Of a stretch of DNA of 64,000 nucleotides, positions 1-9,892 are shown piece after piece. This stretch comes from Anthopleura xanthogrammica (lineage: Eukaryota; Cnidaria; Anthozoa; Actiniaria; Actiniidae). Position 1 is the first letter of the stretch, and the number at the start of each line of letters is the position of its first letter. The position numbers and the translations under genes were made by a program. The notes beneath the pieces are model-generated. The model was not told where the DNA came from. It saw only the letters and a list, made by a program, of their open reading frames with translations, and did not search any database. The stretch is from NCBI GenBank assembly GCA_964019055.1, contig OZ025211.1, positions 9,740,400-9,804,399 on the forward strand, written 5' to 3'.

Positions 1-845
1 GAGGCATTGGTCGCATCTGGAAGGTAAGGAGGGATCATAAATATTTTCAAAAATACAGTAGAAAATTCAATTTTTCTAGAATCAATTTCTGGGCTAATCA
101 AAGTCAGGACATGGCTGACTCACAAAATTAGAATTTGTGTGGTTCAAAAAATATCCATATCACTCAATTGTAATGCAGGATATTTGAGAAAGGATCCCCT
201 CATCCCTCTAGAATCTCCAATTTTCTTCCATACAAACCTTGTAATTTTGTTTTTTCTTTGACCCTCCACCCCCTGGGAATTTCCAATTTTCTCCATGGTG
301 GGGTATGGATATTTTTTGTATCCACATAATTAAAGAAAAATCCTCAAATCCAGGGAGAACTCCAACAATTATTAACTCTGCTTACAGTAAGACCCCAGAA
401 GTGATAGGACAGTGTACTACTGTAGCTACCCCTAAATATTTTCCATTTTCAAACCACATTTCTTTCCCATGAATGATGTTTCCTAACTATTAAAGAATAC
501 CCCTTTCCTTATTAAAATATTACACATTATTAATTATCATGGATTTGTACTGTAATATAATGCAAACAGGGCTTGAAATAACGGCCAGTCCACCTGTCAT
601 GATAACCAGCTGAATTAGTTTTAGTAGCTTGTTCATATCCTGTTTCTTGTTCAATGTTACTGGTCAAAATGATCGGCAAGGCAAGCTTTGACCAGACAAG
701 TGCCAATTCTGGCTGGATATTGTCCGTTGACAGGCTTGTTATTACAAGCTCTGGCTAACAATTGGAATACTTTTAAGCTTCTTGAGAAGAACAAGGAAGT
801 CACTTTTATTATCATTAAGCAACTAGTTCAGTAAATATGTGAGAT

Positions 846-1264
846 CCCAGGTTGAACATCTTGGCAAGATTCTTGGCAACTGAAGATTCTTTCTATGATC
901 TTGCCAAGATCATGGCAAGATCCTGCCAAGATCCTCCCAAGATCGTAATAAAATCCTGGCAACAATCTTGCCATCACCATGCAAGATCCTGCAAGTCTTG
1001 TCACAATTCTTGCCAAGTGCTTTCCATGATCTTGGGAGGATCTTAGCAGGATCTTGCGATTATCTTTCCAAGATCATGGAAAGATTTTGCCAAGAATTGT
1101 GACTGAAGATCTTGCAGGATCTTTCATGATCTTGGCAAGTACATGCCATGATTTTGGCAAGAAATGTCTGTGCAAGATCTTGTGATTAATCTTCCAAGTT
1201 CTTACATGATCTTGCATGATCTTACATAATCTTGCTAAGATCTTGCCAAGATGTTCAACCTAGG
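846..1264. repeat. Foldback element made of degenerate CAAGATCTTG-like words
   Basis: The ends are inverted copies: CCCAGGTTGAACATCTTGGC near 846 returns as its reverse complement just before 1264. The interior is packed with imperfect forms of CTTGCCAAGATCATGG, themselves near-palindromic. The block can fold on itself at many registers. It resembles a non-autonomous foldback or MITE element that grew by internal duplication. The open frames seen across it on both strands are a by-product of the repeat. Confidence 0.7.
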
Positions 1265-2146
1265 ATAATTCCAAGGTACTGGATACCATTATATATACTT
1301 TCAATCAGCTGAATGGGTGGTGTTATTAGAATAAAGTGGTAAACAAGCTCTACCTTAAATTATGCTTAACTAGTATAGCCAAAGCAGTTTCTTATTCACC
1401 TGGTAACAAACTCTACACAACAAATATTAGGCTGGAATAACTTTTACTCAAAGCAAGAAAGGCATTCATACATTTAACACCTTACCTTAAATCTGTTGTG
1501 AGTTGATCATGATGAAAACTTCCATAGCTTTGTGCACATGTGTACTTGTTTGTTAAAATGAGGTGTGAACATTATTATCTAGTTATTTGCCCTCTATATT
1601 GCATTGGAATAGTTCACAAAACATTAAAAATATTTTATAGTTTCTCATGCACCAATATTGTTTTTACAAACTCACCACAAAAGTCACTCAGAAATCATTG
1701 TAAAAAGAAAAATTTAGAAAGCTGAAACCTTACCAACTAATAATTATTATTCATACCAGTTGATATTTACTATGATTAATGATTGACAGGTGTCAATTAA
1801 AGTGTCAAAACAATTTACCAAGTTATTAACCTACAAGTCTATTATTATTAGATTTTTATAATTAAAAAACATATTTTTGAAGTATTTCTAACTTCCTCCT
1901 ATTTTTACTGGCTTGGCTTGCAGAAACATAGGAATTTCGTATTTCAAAATTATATGTACAGTATAAATCTTTTCCAAATTCGTTTGACTGATCACAGGAC
2001 AATAGATTCAAGGTGAGGGTGGAGTAGACCAAAGTGGTAAATGTATGGATTTGAAAACTCCAGCCTGGACTTGAATCTATGGTTCTGTGGTCAGTCAAGC
2101 GAATTTGGGAAAGGTCTATTCAGCCAATCAGAATAACTTTTAAATA

Positions 2147-2245
2147 GTATGGATAAAAAGTTAAATTTTACACCGTAAAAAATAAGAGAGATCACTTACT
2201 GACGTTTCGGACGCTAGTCCTTCGTCAGAGTAAAAGAGAGAATAA
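2147..2245. repeat. Fragment of a dispersed element with a hammerhead-like core
   Basis: This is one end of the same element found intact at 52436-52595: both share ATGGATAAAAAGTTAAATTT followed by TACACCGTAAAAAATA. On the minus strand the segment contains CTGACGA, then a GGAC/GTCC hairpin, then GAAAC, between about 2228 and 2204. That order matches a hammerhead ribozyme core. Such cores are known from Penelope-like elements, but the assignment here is by inspection only. Confidence 0.5.
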
Positions 2246-2490
2246 GAGTGGAATGTAGTGTATATAAGATAAAGATAGAAAATAGATAACCAATGCGTGC
2301 AAGGTAGGCAAGGTTACAAGAAAAAAACAATAAAAAATGATAAAAAGACAAAAGAATAGATTAATTAAAAGCGAAGCGTTCATTCATCCCATTGGGATTA
2401 TGAGTACCCAATAGGTGAATGAGCTGCATCTCTTTGGTTTTAAATGGTTTTAAATCATGTATTGATAGTTTATTTTATGGTTTCATTCAG

Positions 2491-4983
2491 GCATGTGATT
2501 GTTCTTGGTGATCTGAATCTTGCTCATAAGCCTATTGATCATTGTAATCCAGGAGACCATGTAAGTATATCTCATTAGGTGATGGACGTCTTTACCTTGG
2601 GCAAAAATGTCTTCCCATTACAGAACCACGTGTCATTCCCTAGAGTATTGTTTCTTTGTTTAACAGTTGCAAATGAGAAGACACATGAATATGAATGCAG
2701 CTCAAACGAAGAGTATTACTCTCAAGAGAATGACATATGGTCTGAAATGGGGAAACATTACACCCAAGTAAAACAGTCTAAATACACTAGTGATGCACTC
2801 AGTATTGATTTCAATCGCACAGAAAAACATTTTCAGCTTCTTGGCAAAACAGCAACACAAACACTCCAGGTGAGTTGACCTTCAGAACAAACTCAAGGTC
2901 AACCAATCAGAAGTGAGGATTCAACATCTTATTTTGATTAGCATTTTTTATGATTCTGCCAAGAGAACCTATGAAATACCAGTTTTTTTTCCTTCTTTAA
3001 ATTGCTTACTATCAAAAGACGTCACTTCCGGTAGTATCTCCGTTCTAACCGGCTTGGAGAATGTTGGAGGTTGTCTGTGTATCTTGTTTTCTGGTTTCGT
3101 GTTGTAGAAATAGTCAGATAGAATACTTTGAGGAATTATTTTGACATGATTTGATTTAAGAATCACTAGTTGCCCCCCAGTCAACCATTGGTTGCCCCCC
3201 AGTCAAATCCAAAAAAGTCACGTGATTGGTAGTAAGCAATTGATCGTAAACGCTAGTCGAGCTCATGGCGGAATTCCTTTTCAATTAAGAAGATAATTCT
3301 ATATTGTAGACTCAGAAAATGATTGGGAAATGCTAACCAAAATAGTTGACCCATAATTCCTTTCGGGGAAGGTGATCAGCTCAGTTGGCTTATTTAATTC
3401 TTACGGTGCCTCTGTAAATGAACGAATGCATGAGGAAGGAGAAGGAGGGAGGGAGAAACTGAAAGGAAGAGAGGAAGGTAGGAAGAAATAAAATGGAGGA
3501 AGCCGGCAAAAAGGAAGAGTGAAGAGACTGGAAGTAGGAAGGAAGAAAGTTAGTCATGTAAACCAAATTCACTACTTGGGCGTGTTGTTTTCCCATTTCA
3601 GACCACGTGTCATTCTCTTGAGAATAAGATTCTTTGATTGAGTTGTATCCATATTCGTTAAGAGACCTCTTGGTATTCATGTGTGTTGTCATGCGCAACC
3701 GTTAAACATAGAAATGATACTCTAGGGAATGACATTCGGTATGAAATGGGAAAACATTATGCCCAAATGGATTTGGTCCATAAAAATGATATTTACCGGT
3801 AATTTTCTGATGTGCTTTTCAGGAAAAGTTCAGTACCTATCCAAGCAGGGTATGGATGAATCAATTTATTAAAGACATCACAGTAAAGGATGCCAATCGT
3901 ACCGGGACTGGGTTACCGAAACTAGGAACGGCAGGCTTGTACAGTCCTTATTTTAAAAGAATTGAAAACGTTGACCCAGATAAAAAAGCTATAGAAAGTA
4001 GAATACTGGTGGATTCATTCCGTTATATCTATCCAGCACAAAAAAATGCATTCACTAACTGGTGCACTTCAACAGGAGCACGACTAACCAACTATGGTAA
4101 CAGACTGGATTACATTGTAGCTGATCTTTCACTGGTGAAGGAGAGATTTGTGGACGTTAATATTCGACCGGATGTCGAAGGATCCGACCACTGCCCAGTG
4201 GTCGCATTTCTGAGTGGTCGGATTATGCCTCCCAAACGACCACCCCCATTGTGCTCGCGTTTTATGCCCGAGTTTGCTGGGAAACAACAGAAACTTGCTT
4301 CTTATTTTACAAAGAAAGTGGTTGAAACTACAACTGATGCTACAGAAACGGACAATGAAGAAAGCTGGTGTCAAGAAGCTACGCCAAAAGATGATGTAAA
4401 ACTAGAATTAAAGAAAGATAATTCGTTAAAACGAACTGGAAGCTTCGAGACTGCTTCTCAAGCAAAACGATCCAAGATTTCACTGTCACTAAAAAAGAAA
4501 AACATTTTTCAATTTTTTGAAAAGAAAGAAGTTGTAAAGAATTTTACAGAATTTAATTCTACTACGTCACGTGCTGAGGAAAAAGTAGAAGAAAAATCCG
4601 TGGATTCTGAAGGTATTTGTAACAGTGGTTTGAATGAGGGAAGCAAACTTGACGACGTCAATAATGTGGATCAATCTGATTCTCAAAAAATGAACTCTGA
4701 AGTTTCCACAGATTCAACTGCACCTTTTGAAAACGGCCCTGATTCTCAGAGCTCAACAGAATCTATGGACAGTAGTAAAACAACTGACGTTGCAGCTTGG
4801 AAAAACATCTTAAAAGGACCTCCCCCTGCACCCTTATGTCCGGGGCATAATGAGCCTTGTGTTTTGAGGACCGTAAAGAAAAAGGGCCCTAACTATGGAC
4901 GGCAGTTTCACTGTTGCGCAAGGCCTGAGGGACATTACTCTAATAAGGAAGCACGGTGCAAATTCTTCAAGTGGATAAGATGA
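2491..4983 (+). CDS. APEX2: AP endonuclease 2 (APEX2), 3' part: two visible exons
   Basis: APEX2 is a nuclear AP endonuclease and 3'-5' exonuclease acting with PCNA in base-excision repair. Exon 2491-2560 encodes HVIVLGDLNLAHKPIDH, with the catalytic Asp and Asn of the EEP nuclease fold, and ends at a GTAAGT donor. The last exon, 3823-4983, follows a TTTTCAG acceptor in matching phase 0. It carries the lid and C-terminal catalytic region (GARLTNYGNRLDY, then SDHCPV with the Asp-His pair), the conserved PPLCSRFMPEFAG, a PCNA-interacting motif QQKLASYF (about 4282-4308), a long acidic Ser-rich linker with a second PIP-like NIFQFF, and a C-terminal zf-GRF finger (CPGHNEPC, GRQFHCC, CKFFKW). The stop is TGA at 4981. 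The N-terminal exons are missing from the window or unseen. The segment between the WM motif and DSFRY looks about 30 residues longer than in vertebrates. Confidence 0.92.
2590..2780. mobile_element. MITE family 1, copy in the APEX2 intron
   Basis: Ends are inverted: a form of CTTGGGTGTAATGTTTTCCC and CCATTTCAGACCACGTGTCA opens it, and the reverse complement closes it. The same roughly 180-bp element occurs at 3572, 23280, 25100, 32110, 40775 and 42895. Short length, no coding capacity and terminal inverted repeats define a MITE. The 99-residue open frame across it is not a gene. Confidence 0.75.
3572..3770. mobile_element. MITE family 1, second copy in the APEX2 intron
   Basis: It has the same inverted ends as the copy at 2590: CTTGGGCGTG at the left and GAAATGGGAAAACATTATGC at the right. 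It sits about 50 bp before the acceptor of the last APEX2 exon. Confidence 0.7.
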
Positions 4984-5430
4984 TAGTGATTGTGTTCAAA
5001 ATACAGTAGAACCTTTGTTAAGCGACCAGTTGTCAAAGTCCCAATCAAACGCACCCTGTGGTGAACTCAGATTTCAGCCAAACTTGCACTATTCAGAGAT
5101 TGGGTTCCCTGTGCCTTTCTTGTACGTGTTGACACGACGGAATGCAAGAAGTCTTCGAAGGATAGTTAATGGGTGCTTTCCATTCGATGAAAAATTCCGG
5201 AATTTTTTTTTTTTAAATTCAATGGAACTAGAAAAAATCTTAGAACTTCCGCAATTTTTTCACAGGTTGCCTGTGGAAAAAAACCACATGATCTAACTGG
5301 TTCGTGAACTGTTCCATACGACCAAAGAAAATTTCGAAAGTTCTACCAGGAACTTTTTATTGAATGGAAAGCGCCCATATTAACTGTTTGAAGACAGTTT
5401 GAAAACTTTAGAAAATTATTATACCACGTA

Positions 5431-6845
5431 CGTGAACTGGGCTGCCTGTCGTGTGTACAAGCTCTGAGTGGACAACTAACTATACAATAGCTTACAAAAA
5501 AGATTTGTGTTTTGGAAAATAGATTAGTAGTAGAATAAAGACGCAGGAGAGCTTAAAGTTATGATGTTCCCGCTAACAAATAGCGTTACATTACGCGTGT
5601 AAGTTATCCTCAAACGCTTTTTTTAGTTTTTTTTTCAAGTCATCTGAGTCGTGTAGGTCGTGAAGACAGGGGATCGGGTGATCTTCGAGTTACGCGCTTC
5701 GAGTAACGCGCATCGAGTTAAACAAAAGCGCGTAACTACTCGAACTTTTGAAAAGATATTTCTGTGTTCGAGCTACGCTTCCATCGCGAACTCACTAAAA
5801 TTTCTTAGTCACATCGAGTAATTACGTGCAGGGTGTGGCAAAGACAAATTTGAATGTGGTTGAGCGCGCAACTTGGAAAGCGCGTAACTCGAGATTACCT
5901 CCCCTCTGAAAACAGGAGTTTTAGTTCGTTCAAATCAAATCAAAATTAGACCATATCTTTTTACGCTTCATATATACATTTAAAGTGTTCAATAATCTCC
6001 AAATCATTGATAACTTAAACGAGAATCGATAAGTAAAATGACTTAAAACGCTCTTGTCTTCTATCAGTACGTCTTATCATTTTAGCGAAAGTATGAAAAT
6101 ATTGCATGAATTTGGTTAGACAGATTTTGAGCCGTATTTTTTAGCCTTCAAATGTCCGAGCAGAGATTGATCACAATACTGAGCCGGATGAATAAAAGGT
6201 AGGCCCTAACATTTGGAAGTTGTGAGAAATCTTGCTTTACTGCGTGGTTTATAATTTTCCCTTGGCCTTGATCATAACTTTCAGCAGCTAGAGCTCGAAC
6301 GAAAAAGAAACATGCGTATATAAGCGTTATACGCAGCCCCCCCCCCCCCCTCCGCGATCAATCACTTGATTTAATTTAGTGACATTGATTGACAACTGTC
6401 ACATGGTAATAGATCAGACTGCACACGGGATCCCTGTATGATGCCCGCAACAGAATATTGGGTATTACCGCGAAGACCTCTTTTTAGACAGGCAAACCAG
6501 TAATAATAAATTGAATACCAATTTTGAAGAAAAATCGGCTTTTCTTGCCATCCTAAGTAAAGCATTTGAGGAAAAAGTATTAAAGCTTAGTTATTTCGCC
6601 AACCAGTTAGCTGTCGCACTGTGCCCTAAATGTCAAGATGAGGAGTAACTTTATACACGCGTAAGACACGCGTAATGTAACGCTATTTACGGTTAGCGGG
6701 AACATCACAACTTTAAACTCTCCGAGAAAGTTGCGCCTTTATTCTACTACTAATCTATTCTCCAAAATCTATTTTTTTGTAAGCTATTATATACTTAGCC
6801 GTGTCCACTCAGAGCTTGTGCACAGGACAGGCAGCCCAGTTCACG
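5431..6845. mobile_element. 1.4-kb non-autonomous DNA transposon with about 180-200-bp terminal inverted repeats
   Basis: The left end CGTGAACTGGGCTGCCTGTC is matched exactly by its reverse complement at 6826-6845. The similarity continues inward for about 180-200 bp with small changes: AGCTCTGAGTGG, AGCTTACAAAAAA, AGTAGTAGAATAAAG and the ACGCGTAATGTAACG region on the right. The 1 kb between the arms has no open frame of note. I see no transposase, so it would depend on a partner element. Confidence 0.8.
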
Positions 6846-7929
6846 CTCTAAGAGCTGGGTGGGTTTCCTGTGTATCAGTCTCACGTGCTCCCATCATGCT
6901 TCACGGTCATCATTGTCAAGAAGAAGACATTGAAGAAAGGTCGAAGCTGTGGTCAGAAAATCACCATTTACACGGTAAGAAATGCTCCTTAACTACACTT
7001 TTCTATCGAAATATAAAGATAAGCATTATTTATTGCTCTTTGGCTAGAAATATTATTTTTTGAAAGGGGTTTTCGTTGAGTAAAAACCATTTATTCTGAA
7101 CTCACTTTCCGTTGGTTGCTGCACGCGGCTGGCTTTTCAACGTGAAAAAACTTTCGTACTCTTTATCGTATACAACTAAAAGTGTAGAAAGAATATACCT
7201 ACTTTTCTTTACTGATTTTAAAGCCCAAGTTGACGAAAACTTTATTTTTTTATTAAATTTGTCGACATGAAAAATTTTGCCTTTTTGTCCTCCCCTCCCC
7301 CTCCCCCAAAAAGACATGATTCAATCAATCAATCGACATCCTTATTTGAGTGTCAAACTACTAGCTGACCACAAGTAGCCTGCTAATCAGGGACACTTTA
7401 TTATTCCTTCCTCATATTGCACACCAGAGAGTCTGTTTTGGGGTTTAGTCCCTTTTCCCTGATAGCAAAAATTTCCTGTAGACGAATCCTACAACAGAAT
7501 CCACTTAACAGTGGTAATGACACAAAAATTCATACGACTATGCCCACAAATGTCTACGAATCAATCAACAAACATCAACGTTTTAGTCTGCATTCCTTTC
7601 TCTACGGGTTGTAGGGAAGAAAATTATCAAAAGGATACTGACACGTGGAGAAAGCAATTCAGATTAAAACGTCGCAGTTTGTTGGCAGATTCATAGGCAT
7701 TTGTGGGCGTAGTCATCATACAAATTTTTTTGTCAATACCATGGTTGAGTGGATTCTGTACTAAAAGAGAAAATGGGTGGCTGGAACTGTCCTGGGCTGT
7801 TTTCTTTGATATACCACCATCCACAACCGTGGACGAACCAAACCAGTTTTGAAACCAGCTAGATAGGAAAGGCTCTGTTGTGATTGGACGATAAAGTCAC
7901 ATGTTTGCTGTTTAGAACCACATTGGATT

Positions 7930-9892
7930 TAGCCTGCGTGGTGGCTCTGGGGGATTGGGGAGGAGGGAAAAGGGAGGGGGAAGGGGAAGGGGAAGAAAGG
8001 AGAGCCTGCACTCAACCCCTACGTTTTCGCGTTACCATTGGTTAAAACAAAGGAATGATTGACAATGGTAAATATGGCGTCTTCGCCATTGGATTTATTT
8101 CCTATCTTTCTGCCACAAGGACGGCAGATCCTCTCAGAGTGGTTTGGACTTTTCACAACATTGGAAAAACTTGTCCATACATTTGGAACATTTGCTCTTT
8201 TCGGTCCTCAGCATTTTGTGCGAAGCAAAAGGCTGTTCTTAAAAAGTTATAAGCTAGCACGAGTAAAGCGTGAACAACATCCTAATAATAATAATAATAA
8301 TAAACTTTATTTATGTGTCAATATCATCTAGCTTACATATAGATAGTATGCTAATTGGGGACACCTATCTAAGACCCAATAAAAAAACCCATATCATACC
8401 CAGTTAAATAAAATGAATAAAAGAGAAAGTAAGGGCTCTGTAAATCTACTGTTCTTTAGCTAGCTACTACCTTGTGTTTTTGAGGCTATGCATGAGTCTT
8501 AAGATATGTTAAGAAGCAGACGTATAGGCCAACAGATAGAATGAGTTTATAAAATCAGCAAAAATATGGTTCTAAATTTTAACGGATTCCTATGAATTAT
8601 GTATCAAAATGTTCAGAAGAGCGAGAGGTTTAATCAAAACCACTTCTGATTTTTTGACAGGTTCTGTTATATTTCAAAGGACGACGATTTTCTAACTTAA
8701 GGTGGCTTCCTATAGTATTTTTCAGACCATACCTTTCATTTTCATTTGGCTTATTCATAGTCTTAACTTATACCTATATACTTGATTTTTGGACCAGTGA
8801 TAGAGCTAAGATGAAATTTTAAAATGATGTTAATTTTAGCTTGATTGACGTTTCCTTGGCAACGATAAACAAATATTGTTGAAATTGGTTTTTATCGAAT
8901 TACTCTAAAACTCGATGAGACCTCGACAAGCGGTAAACGACATCATCAACTTCAAGCTATTGCAAAACGATTCCAACTATTTTAAAGAAAATCAATCTGT
9001 TAGATTTTAAGTAATTCGCCGAAATATTCTAAAGCCGTGATTTTCGCACATTGAAAGTTACGGCGGCCCGAGAGATACTCAGAAAAACCGAATTACTATT
9101 AAAATACTCCAAAACAAACCCTAAATTTTACCTGGCTAACATGTTCAAATTGCTGCCAGAATAACTTTCAAACGAATGCATATTTTTGCTCGATATGGTA
9201 GGAGTGTATTTATCAAAATATTCAGGCAAAGAAAAAAATATATCTCTGGTTTGAAAGAGAATTAACATTTAGTATTTAGCCAGTAGGTAGTGTATTAGGA
9301 AGGGTTTGTTTTGGAGTATTTTAATAGTAATTCGGTTTTTCTGAGTATCTCTCGGGCCGCCGTAACTTTCAATGTGCGAAAATCACGGCTTTAGGATATT
9401 TCGGCGAATTACTTGAAATCTAACAGATTGATTTTCTTTAAAATAGTTGGAATCGTTTTGCAATAGCTTGAAGTTGATGATGTCGTTTACCGCTTGTCGA
9501 GGTCTCATCGAGTTTTAGAGTTATTCGATAAAAACCAATTTCAACAATATTTGTTTATCGTTGCCAAGGAAACGTCAATCAAGCTAAAATTAACATTTTA
9601 AAATTTCATCTTAGCTCTATCACTGGTCCAAAAATCAAGTATATAGGTATAAGTTAAGACTGAATAAGCCAAATGAAAATGAAAGGTATGGTCTGAAAAA
9701 TACTATAGGAAGCCACCTTAACCCTGGTTATGTCACGCATTTCTGGTGAACTCTGATTGGCTGGTAATTTGATATGTTGAAGTGGGTGGTACACGAAAAC
9801 GTAGGGGTTGAGTGCAGGCTCTCCTTTTTTTCCCTTTCCTTTCCTCCTCCCTTATCCCTCCTCCCCTATCCCCCAGAGCTGCCACGCAGGCT
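7930..9892. mobile_element. 2-kb element with nested inverted repeats and a 10-bp target-site duplication (Mutator-like?)
   Basis: The outer ends AGCCTGCGTGG and its reverse complement lie at 7931 and 9881-9892, with roughly 100-bp outer arms (CGAAAACGTAGGGGTTGAGT at the right, its complement near 8010-8030). A second, longer inverted repeat lies inside: about 8700-9128 against 9299-9721, with a loop of about 170 bp. The direct repeat ACATTGGATT flanks the element at 7920-7929 and 9893-9902, which I read as the target-site duplication. Long arms plus a 9-11-bp duplication are typical of Mutator-like elements; that class is an inference. No transposase is visible. Confidence 0.8.
8074..8331 (+). 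CDS. Unidentified open frame inside the 2-kb element, possibly a captured exon
   Basis: The frame starts at an ATGGCG in good context (MASSPLDLFPIF) and runs through hydrophobic, protein-like sequence to about 8283, where it enters an AAT microsatellite and ends at 8331. I do not recognise the product. It lies between the outer and inner arms of the transposon, so it could be a host exon picked up by the element. No splice donor was identified. It may equally be chance. Confidence 0.2.
   Translation: MASSPLDLFPIFLPQGRQILSEWFGLFTTLEKLVHTFGTFALFGPQHFVRSKRLFLKSYKLARVKREQHPNNNNNNKLYLCVNII

Larger units (their letters stand above)
1..2490. other. Non-coding or intronic DNA upstream of the visible APEX2 exons
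   Basis: No convincing exon was found on either strand. The first visible APEX2 exon starts at 2491 in the middle of the catalytic domain, so this stretch is either a long intron of that gene or hides exons I could not recognise. It holds a 420-bp foldback repeat (846-1264) and a fragment of a dispersed element (2147-2245). Short open frames here match no family I know. Confidence 0.5.

Noticed and set aside
2579..2878. 99-residue open frame after the first APEX2 exon
   Set aside because: It overlaps a MITE with inverted ends; direct joining of the exons at 2560 and 3823 keeps APEX2 frame and conserved spacing without it.
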